A stretch of 20,303 bases of DNA from assembly GCA_036503065.1 (NCBI GenBank), contig DASXXM010000516.1, positions 1 to 20,303 on the forward strand, given 5' to 3'. The translations under genes were made by a program, and so were the position numbers. How positions within the stretch are numbered: position 1 is the stretch's first letter; every line of letters begins with the position of its first letter. The DNA comes from DATEPR01 sp036503065 (GTDB lineage: Bacteria; Actinomycetota; Actinomycetes; Mycobacteriales; Pseudonocardiaceae). Shown here piece after piece: positions 1-6,686 of this stretch. The notes below the pieces were generated by a model. That model saw nothing but the letters and a program-made list of their open reading frames with translations, did no database searches and was not told the origin of the DNA.

Positions 1-19
1 CGAATTCTTGCTGGGACAT
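1..19 (-). CDS. 5' end of a further operon gene (partial, six codons)
   Basis: On the minus strand an ATG at 19 begins M-S-Q-Q-E-F and runs off the left edge. It is preceded by AAAGGGAA with about 7 bases of spacing, which is a good ribosome binding site. It follows the stop of the second subtilase by only 37 bases with no hairpin between, so it is probably the next gene of the same operon. Nothing can be said about its product. It matters because any missing modification enzyme of the cluster (cyclodehydratase, macrocyclase, transferase, transporter) may begin here. The call rests only on the start codon, its ribosome binding site and its position. Confidence 0.5.
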
Positions 20-56
20 GCGAGGTTCCCTTTCGTTTGTCGATCCAGCACGTTAT

Positions 57-1835
57 TCAGATTTCGGCCCATGCGCGCACTTCGCCCAAAGTGACCGGGA
101 GGACGTCGCTGACGTCGATGGTGAAGCGCCACACCCGCACCGCGCGGTCGTCGTCCTCGGGGTCGTGGCAGCGCAACTTGATCTCCTGGCAGTCGCTGCC
201 CAGGCGGCAGAACGGGCTCTTCTCAACGGCGATGGTGTCCAGGGTCAGGTCGGCGGCGACGGCAGCGGCAAGCGCACGGGCCGCCTGCACGGGGTTGGTG
301 GCCGCGAAGTTCAGTGCGCGGTCCCGTGATTCGGCCCCCCGACTGCGCAGTTCGTCGTAGCTTCTGACGAGAAAGTCGCGCAGGGACCTCTGCACCCTCG
401 GGTCGACCGGGCTGGGCAGCGTGGCGATGGTGTCGGCCACGAGGCGATCGACCGTCCAGCCGTACATACCTCGTTTCTCCCTGACCTCGACGACCGGCAC
501 GATCTGGTCGGACAGCAGCCTCGTCGTGCGGCCGTCCAGCCGACCGGGCACGGAGATCCGTTCGACGAACTCGTCGTCGTGCCGGGCGGCCAACTGGCCG
601 ACAAACAGTTGCCGCAGCAGTTCGTACAGCTCGTCGGCGTACGCCCCGGCCGGCTCGACGGCGTAGATCGGGCCGTCGTCGGCCAGCACGGTCCAGATCA
701 GTTCCGTGGCCATCGACGGGTTGGCCGTGAGATACCCGGCCATCTGCCGGGGGTCGGTCGGCTGGGCGGGAGCCATCCGTCCGGCGAACGCGTCGCGACG
801 GGTATCGGTGCCGAAGTCGTAGCCAAGGCGGCCGATCGTGTACACCGACGACATCCGCGGCACGGCGGAGACCTCGACCGCCGGCGCGCCCGCCAGGGCG
901 AGTCTCGTCGCGCCCGGTACGTTCAGGCTGCCAGCGAGGCAGCGGTCCGGATGGCCATGGGACTGCGCCGGCGTGCACGGCCGGGCACTGGCCAACAGCG
1001 CGTCGCGCACCGTGACCAGGTCGGCCGGAAGTCCGCGCTGCCGCCGCAGGCTCGCCAACAGCGCGGCCACGCCGGCGACGATCGGGGCAGCGACGCTGGT
1101 GCCCTTGTGCTGGACGGTGCCACCGCCGGGACGGGCCGCCCACGTGTCGCCGCCCGGCGCGACGATGCCGTGGCCGCGGTAGGGCGCACCCCAGTTGCTG
1201 AACCTGAACATAATGTCGTCGGCGTCGACGGCACCCACCGCGAGCACCTCGGGCAGAATGGCGGGCACCGCACGGCGCTCGCCGTTGTCGTTGCCGGCAG
1301 GCGCCACGATCAGCACGCCGAGTTCCGTGGCGCGGGTGACCGCTCGCTTGAACAGGCCGTCCGTGTCGTCGGAAACCGTCGGATGGGCGATGGAGAGCAG
1401 GACGATGTCGGCGCCCGCGTCGGCGAGTGCGTCGACGGCTCGCGCCGCGTTCAACGGGTCCAGTGCCGTCGCCTCGTTCCGTAGCGCGGGAATGACCAGC
1501 CCTCGGCACCGCGGGACCAGCCCGCGCACCGGGCCGTCGTGTTGTCCGAACAGGACGCTCGCGATGAAGGTGGCGTGCTCGACGCACGGCTGCTCGACCT
1601 CGATCTCGGGCAGCCACCATGGTTCCCGCACCATGACGTCGGCGCCGGCGAAGCATGGATGCGTGAGGTCGGGCAGGCCATCGACCACGCCGACGGTAAG
1701 ACCGGGATCGCCGACGGTCTGCCGCCACAGATCCCGGATGCCCGGGATCGCCTCGATCGTCGTAGCCGCCGTCGCGTCGGCGTCCGGCGACCGAGGCCGC
1801 CTTGCCCGGCCATGGATCGTCACCGCATTGGCCAT
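57..1835 (-). CDS. PatA/PatG-family subtilisin-like maturation protease (second copy)
   Basis: This 592-residue serine protease has an S8 subtilase domain (about residues 28-315) followed by the C-terminal domain typical of PatA/PatG cyanobactin proteases (about 330-592). The visible triad is Asp52 (VVDG), His87 (EHATFIAS) and Ser247 (GTSVAAP), with oxyanion Asn182 (PAGND). C-terminal signatures are GYDFGTDTRRDAF, DPRQM, LIWTVL, PIYAVEP, RALNFAATN, EKSPFCR and TIDVSDVLPVTLGEV. In cyanobactin systems these enzymes cut the precursor on either side of the core. I chose the ATG at 1835, preceded by AAGG, over upstream starts because the added 43 residues would lie almost wholly over the preceding small gene. 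The true start overlaps that gene by 16 bases, suggesting translational coupling. There is no signal peptide, so it probably acts in the cytoplasm. Asp-His spacing of 35 residues is short, as in PatA and unlike the PatG macrocyclase. No N-terminal oxidase domain is present. Confidence 0.88.
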   Translation of the reverse strand: MANAVTIHGRARRPRSPDADATAATTIEAIPGIRDLWRQTVGDPGLTVGVVDGLPDLTHPCFAGADVMVREPWWLPEIEVEQPCVEHATFIASVLFGQHDGPVRGLVPRCRGLVIPALRNEATALDPLNAARAVDALADAGADIVLLSIAHPTVSDDTDGLFKRAVTRATELGVLIVAPAGNDNGERRAVPAILPEVLAVGAVDADDIMFRFSNWGAPYRGHGIVAPGGDTWAARPGGGTVQHKGTSVAAPIVAGVAALLASLRRQRGLPADLVTVRDALLASARPCTPAQSHGHPDRCLAGSLNVPGATRLALAGAPAVEVSAVPRMSSVYTIGRLGYDFGTDTRRDAFAGRMAPAQPTDPRQMAGYLTANPSMATELIWTVLADDGPIYAVEPAGAYADELYELLRQLFVGQLAARHDDEFVERISVPGRLDGRTTRLLSDQIVPVVEVREKRGMYGWTVDRLVADTIATLPSPVDPRVQRSLRDFLVRSYDELRSRGAESRDRALNFAATNPVQAARALAAAVAADLTLDTIAVEKSPFCRLGSDCQEIKLRCHDPEDDDRAVRVWRFTIDVSDVLPVTLGEVRAWAEI

Positions 1836-2023
1836 GCGGAGACCTTCATCTGTTCGGCACTGGGAACCGCGAATGCCTGGGGATCGTTGAAGTTCGAGTC
1901 CAGGGCGATCCGCATCTGGAGGTAGCTGCGCTGGTCGTCGGTGAGTCGGTCGACGTCGTAACACGTCGCCGGATCGACCAGGTCGGGCCGGCGAACCGGC
2001 GGAGCCTGGATGGGCTGGTTCAT
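1820..2023 (-). CDS. small conserved-looking protein between the two proteases
   Basis: This 67-residue protein starts at ATG 2023 behind an excellent AGGAGAG site with 6-8 bases of spacing. The start lies 14 bases after the stop of the first protease, and the stop lies inside the start region of the second, so it is clearly part of the operon. It opens with MNQPIQAPPVRRPDLVDPAT, followed by an acidic helix-like stretch (DVDRLTDDQRSYLQMRIALD) and no membrane segment. It has one cysteine, Cys21. Cyanobactin clusters carry short proteins of unclear role (PatB and PatC types), and the APPVRRPDLVDP opening may be of the PatB/AcyB kind; that is from memory and unverified. It could instead be a second precursor, but it lacks a recognisable core and cleavage pattern, so I favour an accessory protein. 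Confidence 0.75.
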   Translation of the reverse strand: MNQPIQAPPVRRPDLVDPATCYDVDRLTDDQRSYLQMRIALDSNFNDPQAFAVPSAEQMKVSAWPMR

Positions 2024-2037
2024 CTGCTCTCTCCTAC

Positions 2038-4401
2038 TCAGCTCTCGAACCATCTGCGCAGCTCGCCAACGAGGACGGGGAGGACGTCACTGACGTCGAC
2101 GCTGAAGCGCCACACCTGCTTGGCCCGCTTGTTGTTGTCGGGATCGAAGAAGCGCAGCTTGACGTCCCAGCAGTCGCTGTCCATCCGGCAATAGGGACTC
2201 TTCTCGGTGCCGATCGTGTCCAGGAAGAGGCGCTCCTTGACGCTGCCGTTCATGATCGTCTCGACCGCGAAGACGTTGGTGGCGGAGTAGTTCAGCGCCC
2301 GGTCCGAGGAAGTCGCGCCCAGGTTGCGCAGGTCGTAGTAGATCCGGTCCAGGAAGTCGCGCACGGCGCCGTCGGCTTTTTCCCGCAGCTCGGGGGTTAG
2401 TCTTGGCGGAATCTCTTCCTCGGGCTCCCCCTTCTTGCGGTTTTCATTCCGCTGCCTGATCCGGTTGACCTCGGCCTCGTACGCGGCCTTGCGAGCATGC
2501 TCCAGCAGGTCCGCGACGTTCCAGCCGAGCACGCCCCTCGGCTGCTCGACGTCCACGGCGGGCACGACCTGGCCGGAGAACAACCTGCTCGTGCGACCGC
2601 CGAGACGGCCGGGCAGGGCGAACCGCTCGAAGCGGGGCAACCTGCCGCCGAACTTCTTGATTCGCTCCGCGAACCTGGGATTCCCCTTGAGGATTTTCCC
2701 GATCGCCTCGCTGTCGCCCTCGGCCGCCAGTTGGCCGGCCAGCACCCAGATGAACTCGTCGTAAACCTCGGACCCATAGGCGCCGAGCGGGTCCAGGGCG
2801 TAGATCGGCGTGAGTTCGAGGTTCAGGGTCCAGATCAACGACGACGCCTCGGCGGGACGCCGCACCAGATGTTCGAGCATCTGCCGTGCGTCGTAGGGGT
2901 TCGCGGCGACCTTGATGGACGTCGGTCCGCCGCCGACGACAGCTCCGACGATGATGCCCCCCTCGACAACGGCATTCGTGATCGTGTCGCCGTCGACGTC
3001 ACCGCTGATGAGGGTGCCATCGATGATGGCGCCGGCGTTGATGGGGGCAGTCACGATCTCGCCACCGGGGTTGACCGCGACGACGACGACGCCGCCGGCG
3101 ATGGCGCCGCTGCGGATGGCATCCCCATCCAGGACGGCCCCCTTGATGATGCCGTCCGAAAGGGACGCCTCCTCGATACGAGGGACGACGCTGGGCAGGA
3201 TCTGTGGCAGCATCTGCTGTTTGAAGGAGTCCCGGCGGGCCTCGCTGCCGAAGTCGTAGCCGAGGGAGCCGATCGCGTACACAAGTTGCTGGAACGGCGC
3301 GGCGCCCGGTTCCGCGGAAGCAGTCACCACGCGCGGCGCCGACGACGCGACCGCGGGCACGGGTGGTGCGGCGGCAGCCATGACGGCGGCCGGGACCGGA
3401 TTCTCGGCGGTGTCGGTACAGGTACACCTCGCTTCCGGGCCGTCCACGCCGCCGCAGCCGCACAAGTCCTCTGTGGTGTCCGCCAACTCTGTCTCATTGG
3501 TAGTCACGGCTCTTACCGCTCTTCCTATGTTGAGTTTCCCGGTCAAGAAACGCGCGCATGCCCCAGGACGGTCGAACTCGCACGGATCCGCGCTGCTCAG
3601 CAGCGCCGCGCCCACCGCGAGTGGGTCGGGCTCCCGGCCCGCCCGCAGTTGCACGCTCAGCAGGAGTGCGGCGACCCCGGCGACAATGGGTGTGGCCAGG
3701 CTGGTACCGCTGGCGGTCGTCGTCCCGCCGCCGGGGACGGCGCCCGGGATGTCCGCACCGGGAGCCAGGATTCCCTGCCGCTGGTATGCCGCCCCCCAGT
3801 TGCTCATCGCCATCGGCTCGCCGTTGTCATCGAGGGCACCCACCGCCAGGACCGATGGCAGGGCGGCCGGGACGTGCGTGCAGAAGCAGCCGTCGTTGCC
3901 GGCCGCCGCCACCACCAGCACGTTGCGTTCCAGGCAGAACCGGACCGCACGAGCCAGAACGTCCTCGGCCTCACCCGAAGCGCTCAGTTGCCCGCCACTC
4001 ACGTTGATCACGTGAGCGCCGGCCTCCACCGCCATCTCAATGCCGCGCGCCAACTCCAACTGGGACGTCCTCGGGCGCTCACCGGCGAACACCGGCACGC
4101 TCAGCCCACGGCAGGCTGGGGCAATGCCCCGAACCGGACCGCCGGGCTGGCCGAAGATGACGCTCGCCACGATCGTGCCGTGCGCTGCGGTCGGACCGTC
4201 GAGGCGCTGCGACGGCCAAGCCTCGTTCAGCGGACGGAAATCGGCCCCGTCGAATGCCGGATGTCCATGGTCGACCGGGCCGTCGACAACGGCGACGCAA
4301 ATCCGGTTGTCCCCCAGGGTCCGTTGCTGCAATTCGGCCAGGCCGGGGATCCCGGATACTTCGCACACCGAATACGCTCCTACGTGCGAAAACGCTTTCA
4401 C
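2038..4401 (-). CDS. PatA/PatG-family subtilisin-like protease with a beta-solenoid-like insert
   Basis: This 787-residue protein starts with GTG at 4401; a weak GGAA lies 6 bases upstream and no earlier in-frame start is available. An S8 protease domain spans about residues 15-300, with Asp40 (VVDG), His74 (AHGTIVAS), Asn169 (AAGND) and Ser234 (SGTSLATP). A linker (301-365) contains two CxC pairs (Cys314/316 and Cys326/328), then an Ala/Pro-rich stretch. The PatA/PatG C-terminal domain (about 372-787) shows GYDFGSEARRDSF, NPYDARQM, LIWTLNLELTPIYALDP, RALNYSATN, EKSPYCR and SVDVSDVLP. It is interrupted at about 405-497 by Gly/Ile/Val-rich repeats. A second addition (about 640-675) is charged. 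Asp-His spacing is 34 residues, closer to PatA than to the PatG macrocyclase. It sits 65 bases after the putative precursor gene. The probable role is precursor cleavage; which side it cuts cannot be read from sequence. Confidence 0.9.
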   Translation of the reverse strand: MKAFSHVGAYSVCEVSGIPGLAELQQRTLGDNRICVAVVDGPVDHGHPAFDGADFRPLNEAWPSQRLDGPTAAHGTIVASVIFGQPGGPVRGIAPACRGLSVPVFAGERPRTSQLELARGIEMAVEAGAHVINVSGGQLSASGEAEDVLARAVRFCLERNVLVVAAAGNDGCFCTHVPAALPSVLAVGALDDNGEPMAMSNWGAAYQRQGILAPGADIPGAVPGGGTTTASGTSLATPIVAGVAALLLSVQLRAGREPDPLAVGAALLSSADPCEFDRPGACARFLTGKLNIGRAVRAVTTNETELADTTEDLCGCGGVDGPEARCTCTDTAENPVPAAVMAAAAPPVPAVASSAPRVVTASAEPGAAPFQQLVYAIGSLGYDFGSEARRDSFKQQMLPQILPSVVPRIEEASLSDGIIKGAVLDGDAIRSGAIAGGVVVVAVNPGGEIVTAPINAGAIIDGTLISGDVDGDTITNAVVEGGIIVGAVVGGGPTSIKVAANPYDARQMLEHLVRRPAEASSLIWTLNLELTPIYALDPLGAYGSEVYDEFIWVLAGQLAAEGDSEAIGKILKGNPRFAERIKKFGGRLPRFERFALPGRLGGRTSRLFSGQVVPAVDVEQPRGVLGWNVADLLEHARKAAYEAEVNRIRQRNENRKKGEPEEEIPPRLTPELREKADGAVRDFLDRIYYDLRNLGATSSDRALNYSATNVFAVETIMNGSVKERLFLDTIGTEKSPYCRMDSDCWDVKLRFFDPDNNKRAKQVWRFSVDVSDVLPVLVGELRRWFES

Positions 4402-4466
4402 GAATTCCGACGAGTGCCGGCCAGTCCAGTTTGCTGGCCTGGCCGGCGCCCTGGATCAACCGACGA

Positions 4467-4622
4467 TCATTCGGCGTCGTCATCCGCGAACGCGATGGTG
4501 ATCGGACCGATCGTGATGAACGACTGCGTAACGCCATCGTCGTTGCCCGCCGTGCCGATCGGCTGCCTCTGCACCGGCGGGGAAAGCTGCGGCGCTACCG
4601 ACTCAATGAGGTTTTCCGACAT
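4467..4622 (-). CDS. putative cyanobactin-like RiPP precursor peptide
   Basis: This 51-residue peptide starts at ATG 4622 behind AAGGAG with a 9-base spacer, one of the best ribosome binding sites in the window. That start is preferred over an upstream one that would add 31 residues. Leader residues 1-29 contain PQLSPPVQR (11-19), like the PQQ..PVxR element near the start of PatE-type precursors. GVTQS (30-34) lies where G[LV]E[AP]S precedes cyanobactin cores. The candidate core is FITIGPITIAF (35-45), followed by the acidic tail ADDDAE (46-51), comparable to AYDGE. The core has Thr but no Cys, so thiazolines are impossible; Thr oxazoline formation would need a YcaO enzyme not seen here. It is the first gene of the operon, ahead of two PatA/PatG-type proteases. 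The family call is inference from motif order and context. Confidence 0.7.
   Translation of the reverse strand: MSENLIESVAPQLSPPVQRQPIGTAGNDDGVTQSFITIGPITIAFADDDAE
4488..4520 (-). other. predicted RiPP core peptide coding segment
   Basis: This segment encodes precursor residues 35-45, FITIGPITIAF. It lies between GVTQS and ADDDAE, the positions of the PatA-type and PatG-type cleavage signals in cyanobactin precursors. The core is almost mirror-symmetrical: two ITI strands joined by Gly-Pro. The boundaries are inferred by analogy, and the C-terminal boundary could shift by one or two residues. Confidence 0.45.
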
Positions 4623-5078
4623 TACTTTCACTCCTTCTCCTGCATCGCGGGTTAAGTCGCGAGCTAGATGTCGAATGACTTGTCCGAGAGTAACGACGAG
4701 GCAGGCCACCGGCAATTACCCGAAGGGGTCGAGCCGATGACCACGAGCAGAACAGGCCCGCAGCAATCTTAGGCCAAAATTCGCACCGTTAGAGGTAGTT
4801 GGACGCCCCCGGCCGTGGCCGGCGGAGTGACATGGCGTGACAGCGCCCCACGCGCGCTGGTCGGCGCGACGATCCGTGACGCCCGCAAGCCAGCGGAAAG
4901 TGTTCGGTTGCTTGTGGTCGCCGCATTCGGGGCGACCCGGCCTGACGCCGATCGGACAACGCGGACACGACACACATCAGATGTCACTGTCGCGCACGGG
5001 AGGAATGCGTACTGATCGCTCCGGCCGCCAGGTCACCCGCCGCCCGCCCCAGTGGCGTGTCTTCGTGGGTGCCCGGAT
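4623..5078. other. gene-free interval carrying the RiPP operon promoter region
   Basis: These 456 bases separate the precursor start from the stop of the MOSC gene. All open frames are short, mutually overlapping and lack ribosome binding sites, so I call no gene. The promoter of the leftward RiPP operon should be here. A short dyad TCGCG...CGCGA (4645-4649 and 4658-4662) would lie in its 5' untranslated region. A TAAGAT that could be a -10 box lies on the minus strand at 4766-4771, but without a convincing -35 box. I see no clear terminator for the MOSC gene. Confidence 0.5.
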
Positions 5079-5792
5079 TCAGGTCAGGAACACGTCGTCG
5101 CCGACGCGCACCCGGCCGGGGATCCGGATCCGCGCGTGCACGCCGAGCGTCATGTTGTTCGCCTCGGTCACCGCGGCCAGGATGTCCGCGCTGTCCGGCA
5201 ACTCCTGCTGTGCCTGGTTCACCATCGCGCAGCGTTCGGTCCGGTCCACCACGTACATCACCAGGTGTGTCCCGATGTGCAGTTCGTGGCCCACCCAGGC
5301 GTCCTCCGGCCGGGCGGCCGTCTCGGCCACCGTCAGCACCAGATTGGGCCGCAGCCGTCGGGCGTCGATCTCGGTTGCCGGCACCAGATCCGCGAGCCAC
5401 CGCAGGCTGGCCGACGTGACAAGGTGAATCGGCTCCTCGTCGAAGTGCGGGATGACGTCCTCTTTGGTCAGTGTGACACCCGGCTTGCCGATGCTGTTCC
5501 CGATCGCCCAGTGCACGTGCTCGTCGTCGCCGCGTACGGTCCTGCCGTCCGGCAATGTGATCAGCGGGACCAGTTCGGCGTCGTATCCGGCGGACAGGTC
5601 CAGGAGTCCGTCCATCCGGCGGAAACGCCGGGTGTTCTTGCCACTGCCCAGTTTGCCGTCCGTGTCGCGGACCGCGTACAGCCGGTCGCCGAGCACGCCG
5701 CGGGCGTCCACCGGTGCCTGGGTCAGCCGCTCGCCCAGCATCGACTTCACCGGGTAGCGCCACAGTGCCTCGACGGTGCCGACGGAGATCAT
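5079..5792 (-). CDS. MOSC domain protein (YcbX/mARC-like)
   Basis: This 237-residue protein has an N-terminal MOSC beta-barrel (residues 3-120, with the characteristic WRYPVKSM at 11-18) and a C-terminal MOSC domain (about 125-237). The typical conserved cysteine is present at Cys198 in DRTERCAM. MOSC proteins bind or sulfurate the molybdenum cofactor, or act as small Mo-dependent reductases with a flavin partner; which activity applies here cannot be read from sequence. The chosen ATG at 5792 overlaps the stop of the upstream SDR gene as ATGA, so the two are translationally coupled. The long in-frame extension upstream is only a shadow of the SDR gene. The protein is cytosolic, with no signal peptide. 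Confidence 0.88.
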   Translation of the reverse strand: MISVGTVEALWRYPVKSMLGERLTQAPVDARGVLGDRLYAVRDTDGKLGSGKNTRRFRRMDGLLDLSAGYDAELVPLITLPDGRTVRGDDEHVHWAIGNSIGKPGVTLTKEDVIPHFDEEPIHLVTSASLRWLADLVPATEIDARRLRPNLVLTVAETAARPEDAWVGHELHIGTHLVMYVVDRTERCAMVNQAQQELPDSADILAAVTEANNMTLGVHARIRIPGRVRVGDDVFLT

Positions 5793-6601
5793 CCGGCGAC
5801 GGTACCGGGCGTCTCCAGTTGCTTGCCGACGGCGTGGCGCATCTTGGACAGCCATGTGTCCGGGTCGGCGGCCTTCGCCGCGTGCATCGCGGCCACGTCG
5901 GGGTGCGGCAGGATCAGGAACCGCTCGTCGGCCAGGCCGGCGATCACCGTGTCGGCCACCTCGGCCGGCTCGATGATCTGTCCGCTCGCCGCCACCGCCA
6001 GTGCCGACGCGTTGCCCGACTCGATGCCGGGCATCAGCATGTTCGTCCGCACGCCCATCGGGCACAGCGCGCTGACCCGGATGCCGGCGGCGCCGTAGGT
6101 CATCGCGAGCCACTCGGCCAGGCCCAGTGCCGCGTGCTTGGTGGCCGTGTAGGGCGCGTCGCCGGGGCAGGTCAGCAGGCCGGCCGCGGAGACCGTCTGC
6201 AACAGGTAGCCCTCGCCACGGGCCAGCATGGACGGCAGCACGGCGTCGGCCGCGAGTGCGTGTGCCATGACGTTCACCGACCAACTCGCCGCCCACGCCT
6301 GTGCCGGCGCGTCGATGCCGGTCCCGGTCGCGATACCCGCGTTGGAGCAGAACAGGTCCACCGGCCCGAACGCCGACTCGGCGGCCGCCACCAGTTCGGC
6401 CATCTGCGCGGCATCGGTCACGTCGGTGCGTACCGCGATGGTCTTGCCAGCGATGCCAGCCGCGACCCGCGCCGCGCCCTCACCGTCCACATCGGACACG
6501 ACGACGCCCGCGGCGCCCTCGTGGGCGAACCGGCTCGCCAGCGCCGCGCCGATGCCGCCCGCGGCACCCGTGACCACAACGACCTTGTCGCGCACAAGCA
6601 T
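5789..6601 (-). CDS. short-chain dehydrogenase/reductase (SDR)
   Basis: This 270-residue classical SDR has a Rossmann nucleotide-binding motif TGAAGGIG (11-18), the DV pair after beta-4 (Asp60-Val61), SNAG (86-89), catalytic Ser138 and YxxxK at Tyr151/Lys155. Asp37, after beta-2 (VVVSD), favours NAD over NADP. The substrate is not evident, and the tail past residue 220 is longer than in minimal SDRs. The start is ATG 6601, with GGGAG five bases upstream; the GTG at 6607 would sit directly on the ribosome binding site. It forms a leftward operon with the MOSC gene. Its promoter region, with the palindrome at 6622-6639, is shared with the rightward SDR operon, so TetR control is likely. Confidence 0.9.
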   Translation of the reverse strand: MLVRDKVVVVTGAAGGIGAALASRFAHEGAAGVVVSDVDGEGAARVAAGIAGKTIAVRTDVTDAAQMAELVAAAESAFGPVDLFCSNAGIATGTGIDAPAQAWAASWSVNVMAHALAADAVLPSMLARGEGYLLQTVSAAGLLTCPGDAPYTATKHAALGLAEWLAMTYGAAGIRVSALCPMGVRTNMLMPGIESGNASALAVAASGQIIEPAEVADTVIAGLADERFLILPHPDVAAMHAAKAADPDTWLSKMRHAVGKQLETPGTVAG

Positions 6602-6621
6602 GAACACTCCCGGTGACGTGT

Positions 6622-6639
6622 ATACCGACTAGTCGGTAT
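6622..6639. promoter_or_regulatory. perfect 18-bp palindrome, likely TetR-family operator
   Basis: ATACCGACTAGTCGGTAT is identical to its own reverse complement. It lies between the divergent SDR genes, 20 bases from the leftward start and 48 bases from the rightward start. A TetR regulator is encoded as the third gene of the rightward operon. Perfect palindromes of this ACCGAC-AGTCGGT kind are usual for TetR operators in actinobacteria. The pairing with this regulator is inferred from position. Confidence 0.8.
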
Positions 6640-6686
6640 GTAGTACCGTACGGCCCAGTGATGTGGCTGGCAAGGGAGGCTATCGG

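Noticed and set aside
4488..4520. Lanthipeptide or lasso peptide precursor
   Set aside because: The core has no Cys, there is no lanthionine synthetase, lasso cyclase or transglutaminase-like gene in view, and the neighbours are PatA/PatG-type proteases.
2497..4740. Very long plus-strand open frame of 747 codons
   Set aside because: It is wholly antisense to the first protease and the precursor, with Gly/Arg/Asp-rich nonsense composition. The opposite strand has clear catalytic motifs and ribosome binding sites.
4766..4800. Promoter for the RiPP operon using TAAGAT as -10 box
   Set aside because: No -35 hexamer at the correct distance, and the leader would be about 140 bases. Mentioned only within the interval description.
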